A program made the position numbers and the translations under genes. Below the pieces are notes generated by a model. That model saw only the letters and a list, made by a program, of their open reading frames with translations. It made no database searches and was not told the origin of the DNA. From the NCBI GenBank assembly GCA_012523085.1, contig JAAYJC010000097.1, positions 1 to 54,620 on the forward strand: a stretch of DNA of 54,620 nucleotides. Reading direction: 5' to 3'. The first letter of the stretch is position 1. Each line of letters starts with the position of its first letter. Source of the DNA: Clostridiales bacterium (GTDB lineage Bacteria > Bacillota > Clostridia > Oscillospirales > Oscillospiraceae). Positions 26,269-35,476 of this stretch are shown in pieces.

Positions 26269-26356
26269 GTTTGCAGAAAATGCCACAAATGTTTGCAGAA
26301 AACGATACCAATATAAGCAATAAATGTCATAAATATTAGCAGAAGTTGTCACAAAG
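26269..26356. repeat. Four tandem 22-bp direct repeats upstream of the SLH promoter
   Basis: Four contiguous units of exactly 22 bp start at 26269, 26291, 26313 and 26335. Shared core: (G/A)TTxGCAGAAAATG followed by TCACAAAT. The first two are closest to each other, the outer two are more diverged. The first unit begins four bases upstream of the -35 box, so the array looks like a multi-site operator for an activator or repressor spaced by about two helical turns. Confidence 0.75.
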
Positions 26357-26621
26357 GTATATGCTATTGAATATGCTTTTAGCGAACATTGTTTTGAATA
26401 TATGAAAAGACGCAGGATATATGGATAGCAGAGATCTATACCGATACCACACAGTTAGCTCTCTTAATCTAAGTCGGAGATGTCTGCAGTAAATGATGAC
26501 CATTTTCTAATCATTCCTGTTAATCTATTAGTCCGGATGTAGCCGAAATATGCAGGATCAGAGAGCTTTTGAATACAGCAACGACGGTATTTGATATCAC
26601 ACATTCACATATAGCGTAATA

Positions 26622-26662
26622 TTAAAAGCCCGCTGTTTTTCCACAGATGGGCTCTTTCCTTG
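26622..26662 (-). terminator. Terminator of the MATE gene
   Basis: Arms AAAGCCC...CTGT and ACAG...GGGCTCTTT; on the minus strand the hairpin is followed by CTTTTAATATT. It lies about 180 bases past the MATE stop. Confidence 0.55.
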
Positions 26663-26753
26663 GCTTTATAATCACCTTCAGGGCATAGCTTTCCGGAAGA
26701 ATTTGGTAAATCCTTCTCCGTGTTTTTCATAAGGCATTATATTATAAATCAAT

Positions 26754-26789
26754 AGCGCCCTCAGCTTGATCAGCGCCCTCAGCTTGATC
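26754..26789. repeat. Tandem 18-bp duplication
   Basis: The 18-mer AGCGCCCTCAGCTTGATC occurs twice in direct succession, about 50 bases past the MATE stop. Likely a slippage product. Confidence 0.85.
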
Positions 26790-26837
26790 TATATGGGACA
26801 CGGGTTTTGATGTCGTCATGTATACTGCTTTTTAGAT

Positions 26838-28199
26838 TCAGTTCCTGTGCAAAGGCCGGTTAATTTTCCTGTAAAACACCGTAGCGATAATAAATGAAAT
26901 CGTATCGACAATCGGCTGAACCATCATACACCCGTAAAGCGGTATCAAACCATTGAGCATAAACAATAAGGGGACATCCAGAACGCCTTTGCGCAAAACG
27001 GAGCATATAAGGGATTCACGCACTTTTCCCATCGCCTGGAACTGAATGATCATGGGATAGCAAATCGACATCATTGGCATCGCCAAAACCATAATCCTCA
27101 AAAACACCGCCCCGTACGCTATCGTGGCGCCGTCTTTTATGAACAGGGCAATCAAGGCGGGAGCAAACGCTTCATAGCATATGAGACATAATAAGGAGAA
27201 GCTCAAAGATAAAAGGCATCCGAATTTAAAGGCATCATGACGACGCTTATGGTTGTTGGCCGCATGGTTGTAAGCAAGCAAGGGCAGCAGTCCGTTGGAG
27301 ACGCCTATGGCGAAGTACAGCGGCAGCAGGTCGAGCTTCCTTACAATGCCCAGGCCCGCTACAGCTTCTGTTGCGTAGCGGGAAACAAAATTCAATAACA
27401 GCGATACCGCCGCGACGGTGAGCGCATACTGAATGGCAGACGGGAAACCAATTGCCATGATGCGTATCAAATGACGCCGCGTATATTTCAGATTTCGGGG
27501 ATGGAGCCGGATCACCGTCGTTTTTCGCTTCAGAGCAAGGTATACCAGAAAATAGAGTGTTGCTATCAGGTTTGAAAGCGCGGTAGCAATGCCGGCGCCG
27601 ATAGCGCCATAGCCCAAAAACTGCGGCAAAATAAAAAGCGGATCCAGTATGATGTTTAAAACGGCCCCCAGCGTAACACCGGCAAAGGCATGCACGGCGC
27701 TTCCTTCGGCCCGCAACAGATTGGCCAGCAGTATATTAAGAATCGTAGCGCAGCCGCCAAAAGAAATCACCCATTTTGCGTACCCGTAGGAAATTTCAAA
27801 GGTGTTGTCACTTGCGCCGCATAAATATAAAATCGGTGAAGCAAAAATTGAAAATAAGAGAGAAAAGAGAATGGCGCCGCCAAAACCGCCGTAAAAAGAC
27901 ACCGTCGAGATCCGTTTCGCCCGTTCCGGATCTTTTTGTCCAAGCGCGCCTGCAATAAGGCTGGCGCCGCCCACACCGAACAGGTTCGACAGTGCTGTCA
28001 ACATGAGAAATGCTGATGCAACGACGGTTACCGCGGCAGTTTGAATCGGATCGTTGAGCATACCGACAAAATAAGTGTCTGCAATATTATAGGCGAGTGC
28101 GATCATCTGGCTGGCAATAGCCGGAATTATTTGTTTACATACCGCCCGGCGAACGGGTATGCTTTCAAAAATAGCGGTTCTTTTTTCTTCGGCTGTCAT
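26838..28199 (-). CDS. MATE family exporter
   Basis: Twelve-segment membrane transporter that uses a Na+ or H+ gradient to expel drugs or metabolites. The 453-residue product shows the family's two-fold pattern: ASQMIALAYNIADTYFVG with GVGGASLIAGALGQKD in the first half, and GIVRKLDLLPLYFAIGVSNG with a second ALYFLVYL-like helix set in the second. AAGGAG precedes the ATG. Substrate unknown. Confidence 0.93.
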   Translation of the reverse strand: MTAEEKRTAIFESIPVRRAVCKQIIPAIASQMIALAYNIADTYFVGMLNDPIQTAAVTVVASAFLMLTALSNLFGVGGASLIAGALGQKDPERAKRISTVSFYGGFGGAILFSLLFSIFASPILYLCGASDNTFEISYGYAKWVISFGGCATILNILLANLLRAEGSAVHAFAGVTLGAVLNIILDPLFILPQFLGYGAIGAGIATALSNLIATLYFLVYLALKRKTTVIRLHPRNLKYTRRHLIRIMAIGFPSAIQYALTVAAVSLLLNFVSRYATEAVAGLGIVRKLDLLPLYFAIGVSNGLLPLLAYNHAANNHKRRHDAFKFGCLLSLSFSLLCLICYEAFAPALIALFIKDGATIAYGAVFLRIMVLAMPMMSICYPMIIQFQAMGKVRESLICSVLRKGVLDVPLLFMLNGLIPLYGCMMVQPIVDTISFIIATVFYRKINRPLHRN

Positions 28200-28338
28200 A
28201 CTGCTGCTCCTTGAACCTTGGTTAAGATTCCGGCTCGGACGCCTTTAAAAATAATTATGCCAAGGCTACAGGAATACCAAATCCTTAGGTGAGGACGGTT
28301 TTCAGCGGAACGCTATTTCGCGCAAATCCAATACCGGC

Positions 28339-29067
28339 TTATTTATGCAAAACAAATGTACCCAGCATACCGGCCAGCAGCGGATAGTGCGCATCAAGGT
28401 CATTTTTATCGCAGCAGATGACCAACGTAAGAACGCCGCCCTCGACGTCAACCAGATACGCTTCCAGGTAAAGCGCGCTGTTTTCGGCGTTGATGGTCGT
28501 GCACGTTAATGAATCATGGCCCACAAGGCCGTATGAAGAGAAAGTAATGTCGGTATAATCGATATAGGTATCGGCAAAGGTCGGCTTTATGTCATCAGCA
28601 CGCTTTCCGGCAGTAAATCCGATTTCAAGAAATGTGGGTTCGGCTTCTGCTTCGGTCACGACGAAGCGGTAGGCTTCATTGACATACCAGAGGGTATAAG
28701 TGAGGACATCCTGATATATGCTGAAGGCCAGAAATGGATCGGCGTCATGGAGGTTTTGATACGCAAGCTTGACGTTAACGACATGCTCTACACCGTCTTG
28801 CTCAATGGTGATCTGACCGTTCTCCGGCCGGAGTATGCCGGCGGTGACTGCCGGGGTAACGGTGGTTTCGGGCAATTGGGTCGGAGATTCCGACGGGCTT
28901 TCGGAGGGGCTCGGTTCGGCCGTCGGGGTTAAACCGGTTTCCACCGGTTCATTTGTGACCTGCGCTGTTGCGGACAAATCGGGTGTGGGGGTCACGGTTT
29001 TGTTTTTGCTGCAGGAGGCGAACAAAAACATGAACATAATAATAAGGATAATTGCCGATCTCTTCAT
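28339..29067 (-). CDS. Secreted lipoprotein of unknown function
   Basis: 242 residues. The N-terminus is a lipoprotein signal (SAIILIIMFMFLFASC), with lipobox FASC giving a lipid-modified cysteine. Then a disordered Thr/Pro/Ser/Glu-rich linker (about 25-80, with a SPSESPSESP repeat) and a folded domain of about 150 residues that I do not recognise. The ATG at 29067 has AAGGAAAG upstream. It begins about 11 bases after the gltX stop and is probably cotranscribed with it. Confidence 0.75.
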   Translation of the reverse strand: MKRSAIILIIMFMFLFASCSKNKTVTPTPDLSATAQVTNEPVETGLTPTAEPSPSESPSESPTQLPETTVTPAVTAGILRPENGQITIEQDGVEHVVNVKLAYQNLHDADPFLAFSIYQDVLTYTLWYVNEAYRFVVTEAEAEPTFLEIGFTAGKRADDIKPTFADTYIDYTDITFSSYGLVGHDSLTCTTINAENSALYLEAYLVDVEGGVLTLVICCDKNDLDAHYPLLAGMLGTFVLHK

Positions 29068-29078
29068 TTTCTTTCCTT

Positions 29079-30578
29079 TCACTTCATGCCGGGGTGGTGA
29101 AGCAGAACCTTTATACCGTGTTCAATCCGCGATAGGGCTTCCGCCTTGCCGAGCACATAGCAGATTTCGATCGCACCGCCCGGCGTCACGGTTTGTCCGG
29201 AAAGGGCGATGCGCAAAGGCCACAGGGCTGTTGCCTTTTTCATGCCTTTCTCCTCGGCGAATGCAATGAGCGTATCGTGAATACACTCGACCGTCCAGCC
29301 GTTTTGCTCCTGCAAAACAGGCAAAAGCTCCCGTAAGATGTTAAGCGACAGGGTTTCATCTGTTTTTGCTTTTTTGTTGCGGTAAATCTCGGCGGAATAA
29401 GAGGGAAGCTTAACAAAAAACGCGATTTGGGCAGGGATGTCCATGAGTTTTTCACAGCGCTGCTGCAGCAAAGATGCGATTGCCCTTGTGTCCTGCCCCA
29501 AAGCCGCAGATTCGGTGAGGTAGGGCAGCGCGGCTTCATGAAATTCGCCCGGCGGCAATGCTCTTATATACGCACTGTTGAAATAATTAAGCTTCGCCTT
29601 ATCAAAAATAGCCGGCGATTTAGAAATCCCTTTGATATCAAATATTTCTTTAAGCTCGGATAAGGTAAAAAGCTCGCGCTCTCCGCCGGGACTCCAGCCG
29701 AGCAGCGCGACATAATTCAAAATGGCGCTGCTGAGATACCCTTGCGCAATCAGGTCTTCATAGGAGGGGTCTCCGTGCCGTTTCGACATCTTATGCTGAC
29801 CGTCGCGCATGACGGGCGGGCAGTGGATATAGGCGGGCACAGGCCACCCGAAGCTTTTATACAGCAGGTTGTACTTCGGCGAGGAACTTAAATACTCCGA
29901 GCCGCGCACCACATGCGTGATGCCCATCAGGTGATCGTCCACCACATTGGCAAAATTATAAGTCGGCAGACCGTCGGATTTAATCAGCACATTATCGTCC
30001 AGCGTGCTGTTTTCTACCGTAATGTCTCCGTAAATCAGATCCGAAAACGTTGTCGTTCCCTCCCGGGGTATTTTCTGCCGGATCACAAAGGGGGCTTTTT
30101 GAGAAAGCTTTTCCTCAATCTGCTCCAGTGTCAAAAGCGCGCAGCGTCCGTCATATTTTTGCCCGGGCTTGTCCTCACCGCCGGATTCCGGCACTTTGTC
30201 ATCCCGCTGACAAAAGCAGCGGTAAGCGCCGCCTTTTTCAATCAGAAGCTCGGCGTATTTCGTGTAGATTTCGCGCCTTTGCGTCTGGATATACGGGCCG
30301 GCCGGGCCGCCGATATCCGGCCCTTCGTCATGGAAAAGCCCGCATTCGTGCAGCGTTCTGTATATGGTTTCGGTTGCGCCCTCGGTATAACGGCTTTGGT
30401 CGGTATCCTCGATGCGCAAAATGAATGTGCCGCCGAGATTGCGTGCGATCAAAAACGCGTACAGTGCGGTGCGCAGATTGCCGATATGCATGGAGCCGGT
30501 AGGGCTTGGCGCAAATCTGGTTCGGACCGTTCCTTTGGGTATCTTCGCTTCGTTTATGTCATACCATGACAAATCCAT
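29079..30578 (-). CDS. gltX: Glutamyl-tRNA synthetase
   Basis: Class I synthetase charging tRNA-Glu (and possibly tRNA-Gln, to be amidated). The 499-residue product has FAPSPTGSMHIGNLRTAL (HIGH motif), RIEDTDQSRY and KMSKRHGD (KMSKS motif, near 265), and an all-helical anticodon domain. No T-box leader is visible upstream. A consensus promoter lies at 30685-30714. Confidence 0.97.
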   Translation of the reverse strand: MDLSWYDINEAKIPKGTVRTRFAPSPTGSMHIGNLRTALYAFLIARNLGGTFILRIEDTDQSRYTEGATETIYRTLHECGLFHDEGPDIGGPAGPYIQTQRREIYTKYAELLIEKGGAYRCFCQRDDKVPESGGEDKPGQKYDGRCALLTLEQIEEKLSQKAPFVIRQKIPREGTTTFSDLIYGDITVENSTLDDNVLIKSDGLPTYNFANVVDDHLMGITHVVRGSEYLSSSPKYNLLYKSFGWPVPAYIHCPPVMRDGQHKMSKRHGDPSYEDLIAQGYLSSAILNYVALLGWSPGGERELFTLSELKEIFDIKGISKSPAIFDKAKLNYFNSAYIRALPPGEFHEAALPYLTESAALGQDTRAIASLLQQRCEKLMDIPAQIAFFVKLPSYSAEIYRNKKAKTDETLSLNILRELLPVLQEQNGWTVECIHDTLIAFAEEKGMKKATALWPLRIALSGQTVTPGGAIEICYVLGKAEALSRIEHGIKVLLHHPGMK

Positions 30579-30684
30579 TTGGTACCTCCAGGGTAAGTTG
30601 TTTAAACATACGGTACTAACGTATGAAATGTGAGAAAAACATAACCGCTTGCCATTATTAAACGGATGAACAAGCTCTCGTCTT

Positions 30685-30714
30685 ATTTTACAGTTACCCT
30701 GAGCGTATTGTCAA
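30685..30714 (-). promoter_or_regulatory. Promoter of gltX
   Basis: Minus strand: TTGACA (30709-30714), 18-base spacer, TAAAAT (30685-30690), about 110 bases before gltX. Confidence 0.65.
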
Positions 30715-30857
30715 GAATCATCCGCCCGGGACCGGACATTTCGGTTTACCCAACGCCGTGAAAGTGGTAAAATAAAAACGGTGGTGAAAAGGCGGGCATT
30801 TAACAAATATGACAGCATGGTTGAACAATCTATAGGGGTAACAGAGTCGTTTAATCG

Positions 30858-30886
30858 TATACAAATTCGGGTAAACGTGGTACAAT
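30858..30886 (+). promoter_or_regulatory. Promoter of the aminotransferase-trpS operon
   Basis: TATACA (30858-30863), 17-base spacer, TACAAT (30881-30886), about 30 bases before the start at 30918. The rest of the divergent gap 30579-30917 shows nothing further. Confidence 0.5.
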
Positions 30887-30917
30887 GCTCTGATAGCATA
30901 AAAAAGGTTGTGTTGAA

Positions 30918-32114
30918 ATGAGCATAGAAATATCGGAAAGAATGCAAAACCTGAAGCCGTCCGCCATCCGGGAAATGCTGAAGGTGACCGCGGATCCTTC
31001 GGTCATCTCTTTTTCGGCGGGCAATCCCTCCGCGGAGCTTTTCCCGGTCGAAAAGCTTGCGGAAATAACGGCGTCGATATACGCGAGAGAAGCCGCGACG
31101 GCGCTGCAGTATTCCATTACGGAAGGCTACGGGCCGCTGCGGGAGCTGACGAAGCAAAGATACCGAAAATATGGCATCGGCACGGATGAGGACGATTTAA
31201 TTATCTGCAGCGGCGGGCAGCAGGGAATAGACCTTGCCGTAAAATGCCTTGTCAACGAAGGCGATACGATTATCTGCGAAAACCCCAGCTTTATCGGGGC
31301 GCTGAACACATTTCGCTCCTACAACGCAAAGCTGGTGGGCATACCGATGGATCGGGACGGCATGGACATTTCCGCGCTGGAAGATGCGCTCAGGCGCGAA
31401 AAGAATGTCAGGCTGATTTATACGATACCGACGTTTCAAAACCCGGCGGGCGTGACAATGTGCATGGAGAGAAGAAAAAAGCTGTTGGAACTTGCCGAAA
31501 AATACGACGTCATAATTTTGGAAGACAGTCCGTATTTTGAGCTTTCCTTCTCGGGCGAAATAATCAAGCCGATCAAAACGCTCGACACATCCGGGCATGT
31601 CGTATATCTGGGATCGTTTTCTAAAATCATTGCGCCCGGCATCCGGATCGGTTTTGTCTGCGGCCCGAAATGGCTGGTATCGAAGATGACCGTGGCCAAG
31701 CAGATAGCCGATGTGCATACGAATATGGTTTTCATGATGGTTGTGGCAAAAATGCTGGAAAGCTACGATATGGACGCGCATATTGCAAAATGCCGTGATC
31801 TGTACAGCAGAAAATGCGCTCTGATGCTCGGAGAAATGGACAAGCTGTTTGATAAGCGCGTTTCCTATACAAAGCCGGAGGGCGGGCTGTTTCTCTGGTG
31901 CGACCTGCCGGAGGGCTATCCGAGCCTGCCGATGTGCGCGCTGGCGCAAAAGCGCAAGGTTGCGGTCGTACCGGGTATGACCTTCGATGTCAACGAAAGC
32001 ACCGAAAACCGCGGCTTCCGGCTGAACTTCTCCGTACCGACGCCGGAGCAAATTAAAACCGGAATCGGACGGGTTGCGCAGAGCATTACAGACTACCTGA
32101 AACCGGAAAATTAA
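30918..32114 (+). CDS. PLP-dependent aminotransferase (AAT I fold, LysN/AadA-like)
   Basis: Fold-type I aminotransferase of the group that includes 2-aminoadipate transaminases and the catalytic half of MocR regulators, but without the MocR DNA-binding domain. Features: ISFSAGNPSAELFP, ICSGGQQGIDLAVK, IPTFQNPAGVTM, the PLP lysine in YLGSFSKIIAPGIRIGF and RLNFSVPT near the end (carboxylate-binding arginine). 398 residues. Likely a broad-specificity amino acid aminotransferase. It heads a plus-strand run into trpS. Confidence 0.85.
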   Translation: MSIEISERMQNLKPSAIREMLKVTADPSVISFSAGNPSAELFPVEKLAEITASIYAREAATALQYSITEGYGPLRELTKQRYRKYGIGTDEDDLIICSGGQQGIDLAVKCLVNEGDTIICENPSFIGALNTFRSYNAKLVGIPMDRDGMDISALEDALRREKNVRLIYTIPTFQNPAGVTMCMERRKKLLELAEKYDVIILEDSPYFELSFSGEIIKPIKTLDTSGHVVYLGSFSKIIAPGIRIGFVCGPKWLVSKMTVAKQIADVHTNMVFMMVVAKMLESYDMDAHIAKCRDLYSRKCALMLGEMDKLFDKRVSYTKPEGGLFLWCDLPEGYPSLPMCALAQKRKVAVVPGMTFDVNESTENRGFRLNFSVPTPEQIKTGIGRVAQSITDYLKPEN

Positions 32115-32142
32115 TGATAAAAACGACGTGGAGATTGTGACA

Positions 32143-33144
32143 ATGGACCAGAAAAAAAGAATATTCAGCGGGATACAGCCGAGCGGGGACTTGACCTTGG
32201 GCTCTTATATGGGCGCGATTAAAAACTGGGTCGAGCTTTCCGGTGGGTATGAATGCTTTTACTGCATTGTGGATTTGCATGCGATCACCGCAAGGCAGGT
32301 TCCGGCGGAGCTCCGTAAAAGGACGCTGTCGCAGATTGCGCAGTATATCGCCTGCGGACTCGATCCTGACAATAATACATTGTTTATTCAAAGCCATGTG
32401 CCGGCCCACGCGGAGCTGGCCTGGGTTCTCGAGTGCTATACGATGTTCGGTGAGCTCTCGCGCATGACCCAGTTTAAAGACAAGTCGTCTAAAAATGCTG
32501 ACAATATCAATGCCGGGCTGTTCACTTATCCCGCGCTGATGGCGGCGGATATTTTACTGTACCAAACCGATCTTGTCCCGATCGGTGACGACCAGAAACA
32601 GCATGTGGAGCTGACAAGGGACATCGCGCAGCGCTTCAATGCGGTTTACGGCGATGTGTTCAAGGTCCCCGAACACTTTATCCCCAAAATCGGGGCCAGA
32701 ATCATGAGCCTTCAAGTGCCGGAGAACAAGATGTCAAAGTCGGACGCGGCAGCCGGGGGTTGTGTCTATCTGATGGACAGCCCGGATGTTATCATGAAGG
32801 CCTTCAAGCGCGCCGTCACGGACAGCGACACGGTAGTTCGCTACGATCCGGAGAGCAAAAAAGGCATTTCCAATCTGATGACCATATACTCAGCCGCAAC
32901 CGGCAAGAGCTTTGCGGAAATTGAAAATGCGTTTGCGGGAAAAGGCTATGGCGACTTTAAAACGGCGGTGGGTGAATCCGTCGTCGAGCTTTTGCGCCCG
33001 ATCCGGGAGAGGGCGGAGACACTTCTTAAAAACAAGGATTACCTGACCGAGGTATATAAAAAGGGCGCCGACAGGGCAGCCCGGACCGCGGCCGGGACGC
33101 TGCGAAAGGTGTACAAAAAGCTGGGCTTCGTTGAAAGGCAGTGA
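32143..33144 (+). CDS. trpS: Tryptophanyl-tRNA synthetase
   Basis: Class I synthetase charging tRNA-Trp. The 333-residue product has FSGIQPSGDLTLGSYMGAI (HIGH variant), the YQTDLVPIGDDQKQH pocket and KMSKSD. The ATG at 32143 follows GTGGAG; an in-frame GTG at 32128 would leave no ribosome site. It starts about 28 bases after the aminotransferase gene. Confidence 0.96.
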   Translation: MDQKKRIFSGIQPSGDLTLGSYMGAIKNWVELSGGYECFYCIVDLHAITARQVPAELRKRTLSQIAQYIACGLDPDNNTLFIQSHVPAHAELAWVLECYTMFGELSRMTQFKDKSSKNADNINAGLFTYPALMAADILLYQTDLVPIGDDQKQHVELTRDIAQRFNAVYGDVFKVPEHFIPKIGARIMSLQVPENKMSKSDAAAGGCVYLMDSPDVIMKAFKRAVTDSDTVVRYDPESKKGISNLMTIYSAATGKSFAEIENAFAGKGYGDFKTAVGESVVELLRPIRERAETLLKNKDYLTEVYKKGADRAARTAAGTLRKVYKKLGFVERQ

Positions 33145-33150
33145 TCGGCA

Positions 33151-34296
33151 ATGCCGCTGGAATTCAATCCGATTGATATGAATCTGATCGCCAAGGTGCT
33201 GGTATCGCTGGTTGCGGCTCTGGTGATGAGCTTTGCCGCAACCCCGGTTGTGAAAACCTTTGCGAACAAGGTTGGGGCCATTGACGTCCCGAAAGACGAC
33301 AGGCGGGCCCATGACCATCCGATCCCGCGCCTTGGCGGGCTTGCCATGTTTCTCGGCTTTATACTCAGTGTCGTGCTGTTTGCCGACATCACAAAGCAGA
33401 TTCAGGGTGTTCTTCTCGGCAGCGTTGTGGTTGTGATTGTCGGCGTGATTGACGATATCATTCCGCTGAAAGCATGGATTAAATTATTAGCTCAGATTAT
33501 TGCCGCACTGATCGCCGTTTTCCATGGCGTGGTCATTGAGATACTGTCAAACCCGAATATTTTATCCAGCGAGAATTATCTGAATCTCGGGTACCTTTCG
33601 ATTCCGCTGACGGTAATCTGGATTGTTGCGATCACGAACTCCGTCAACCTGATTGACGGGCTGGACGGCCTTGCCGTCGGCGTGTCCGGCATCGGCTCGG
33701 CGACAATGCTGGTGATTGCCTTGCTGGTGGCGGAAGGGAATGTCGCGGTCATCATGGCCGCGCTTGCTGGGGCCTGTATCGGGTTTATGCCCTATAACAT
33801 CAATCCGGCCAAGATTTTCGCGGGTGATACCGGCGCGCTTCTGCTCGGTTATGTGCTGGCCACCATGTCGGTCATCGGGCTGTTTAAGGTCTATGCGATC
33901 ATATCCTTTGCCGTTCCGTTTCTGGTTCTCGCTCTTCCGCTGTTTGACACCGTTTTTGCGTTTATCCGAAGGCTTATTAAGGGGAAAAACCCGATGGCGC
34001 CCGACAGGGGACATGTGCACCACAGGCTCATGGACCTCGGCTTGACGCAGAAGCAGGCAGTGGCCATTTTGTACTGCATCAGTACCGTGCTGGGCCTTGC
34101 GGCTGTCGTGCTGACGGCAAGCGGCGCAATAAAGGCGCTGCTGCTGGTCCTCGCTTTCGTCGTCGCGGCGATCATCGGTGTATTTTTGATGAAAACCACC
34201 CACAGGGAAAACAAAAAGGCGGAAACGGCGCCGGCTTACGAGGACATGACCGCAAAAACGCAAAATAGTGAGGAAAACCCTAATGAAGAGACTTAA
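33151..34296 (+). CDS. tagO: Undecaprenyl-phosphate GlcNAc-1-phosphate transferase (TagO/WecA type)
   Basis: Polytopic membrane enzyme that loads GlcNAc-1-P onto undecaprenyl phosphate, opening teichoic acid or other wall polymer synthesis. Motifs: GAIDVPKDDRRAHDHPIP, VIDDIIPLKAW, NLIDGLDGLAVG, FAGDTGALLLGY and the HIHH-like RGHVHHRLMDLG. About ten segments, 381 residues, with a charged C-terminal tail. wecB overlaps its end, so the pair likely supplies GlcNAc/ManNAc for the linkage unit. Wall polymer of this kind is the likely anchor for the SLH proteins elsewhere in the window. Confidence 0.92.
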   Translation: MPLEFNPIDMNLIAKVLVSLVAALVMSFAATPVVKTFANKVGAIDVPKDDRRAHDHPIPRLGGLAMFLGFILSVVLFADITKQIQGVLLGSVVVVIVGVIDDIIPLKAWIKLLAQIIAALIAVFHGVVIEILSNPNILSSENYLNLGYLSIPLTVIWIVAITNSVNLIDGLDGLAVGVSGIGSATMLVIALLVAEGNVAVIMAALAGACIGFMPYNINPAKIFAGDTGALLLGYVLATMSVIGLFKVYAIISFAVPFLVLALPLFDTVFAFIRRLIKGKNPMAPDRGHVHHRLMDLGLTQKQAVAILYCISTVLGLAAVVLTASGAIKALLLVLAFVVAAIIGVFLMKTTHRENKKAETAPAYEDMTAKTQNSEENPNEET

Positions 34297-35431
34297 GGTA
34301 TTGTCGGTCTTCGGCACAAGACCCGAAGCGGTGAAAATGGCGCCTTTGCTGCACACGCTCAGCGGCGTCCCTGAAATAGAAAGCCTTTGCTGCCTGACGG
34401 CGCAGCACAGGGAAATGCTCGATTCGGTGATGAATGTTTTCGGGCTGAGCGCAGATTTTGATCTGGACATCATGGAGCAAAAACAAACATCATATATGGT
34501 AATGACAAAAGCCCTAAACGGGCTCCGCGATGTTTATACCGAAACAGAGCCCGACATCGTGCTTGTACACGGCGACACCACAACGTCATTTGCGGCGGCT
34601 CTTTCCGCATTTTATGCAAAAATCGCAGTCGGGCATGTGGAAGCGGGCCTTCGCACCTTCAATAAGTATTCCCCGTATCCCGAGGAAATGAACAGAAAAC
34701 TGACCGGCGCTCTGGCCGACCTGCATTTTTGCCCGACAGCGGCCAATGCCGGGAACCTTCGGGCCGAAGGCATTAAAGACGGCATTTATATAACGGGCAA
34801 TACGGTCATCGACGCGATGAAATATACGGTCAGAAATGATTTCATATCCGCTGTGGACGCCATTAACAAGCTGGATTTCGCCAATAAAAAAATTATCACT
34901 GTGACCTGCCACAGATTTGAAAACTACGGTGAGCCGATGGAAAACATTTTTAACGCGCTCAAACGGCTGGGCGAAACAAGAGACGATGTGGAAATCATCT
35001 ATCCGATGCACCTGAGCCCCGTTGTGCGGGAGGCGGCGTATCGCATTCTGGGCAGCGCGAAGAATGTTGTTTTAACGGATCATATAGACGCCATAGAGAT
35101 GCACAATCTGATGTCACGCAGTTATATGGTGATGACCGATTCGGGCGGTCTTCAGGAAGAAGCGCCCGCGCTCGGAAAGCCTGTCCTCGTCATGCGCAGG
35201 GAAACAGAAAGACAAGAGGCGGTCGACACGGGGACGGTCAGGCTTGTCGGAACGAATGAAGAGGATATTTTGCATAATGCCCGCTTACTGCTGGACGATG
35301 CCAAAGCCTATCGGAAAATGGCCGGAGCGGTTAACCCGTATGGAGACGGGAAGGCAAGCACAAGGATAAAGGACGCGCTTTTGCGGCATTTCGGGCTATC
35401 CGATACCGAACCGGAGGAATTCAGACCATAG
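34283..35431 (+). CDS. wecB: UDP-GlcNAc 2-epimerase (non-hydrolysing)
   Basis: Interconverts UDP-GlcNAc and UDP-ManNAc for teichoic acid linkage units or capsule. The 382-residue product has SVFGTRPEAVKMAPL, VHGDTTTSFAAALSAF, GHVEAGLRTF, PYPEEMNRKL, HRFENYGEPM and TDSGGLQEEAP. The ATG at 34283 overlaps the tagO end by 14 bases and has GTGAGG upstream; an upstream in-frame start at 34268 is less well placed. Confidence 0.95.
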   Translation: MKRLKVLSVFGTRPEAVKMAPLLHTLSGVPEIESLCCLTAQHREMLDSVMNVFGLSADFDLDIMEQKQTSYMVMTKALNGLRDVYTETEPDIVLVHGDTTTSFAAALSAFYAKIAVGHVEAGLRTFNKYSPYPEEMNRKLTGALADLHFCPTAANAGNLRAEGIKDGIYITGNTVIDAMKYTVRNDFISAVDAINKLDFANKKIITVTCHRFENYGEPMENIFNALKRLGETRDDVEIIYPMHLSPVVREAAYRILGSAKNVVLTDHIDAIEMHNLMSRSYMVMTDSGGLQEEAPALGKPVLVMRRETERQEAVDTGTVRLVGTNEEDILHNARLLLDDAKAYRKMAGAVNPYGDGKASTRIKDALLRHFGLSDTEPEEFRP

Positions 35432-35439
35432 ACCGGTCA

Positions 35440-35471
35440 ATTTGCGCCGCCGCTTCGCGGCAGAACGGAGG
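35440..35471 (+). repeat. Partial copy of repeat family 2 (3' hairpin only)
   Basis: About 30 bases resembling the 3' end of the family 2 repeat: ATTTGCGCCGCCG-CTTCGCGGC then AGAACGGAGG. The hairpin CCGC-TTC-GCGG stands directly before the Shine-Dalgarno of the next gene. Confidence 0.55.
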
Positions 35472-35476
35472 TAAAA

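Larger units (their letters stand above)
26357..26837. other. Non-coding stretch between SLH regulatory region and MATE gene
   Basis: No ORF that I can support on either strand. It contains a terminator (26622-26662) and a perfect tandem duplication of 18 bp (26754-26789). The remainder looks AT-rich and unstructured. Confidence 0.4.

Noticed and set aside
26269..26356. Repeats that might be a CRISPR array
   Set aside because: The 22-bp units are contiguous, have no spacers and differ in sequence; they stand at a promoter and no cas gene is nearby.
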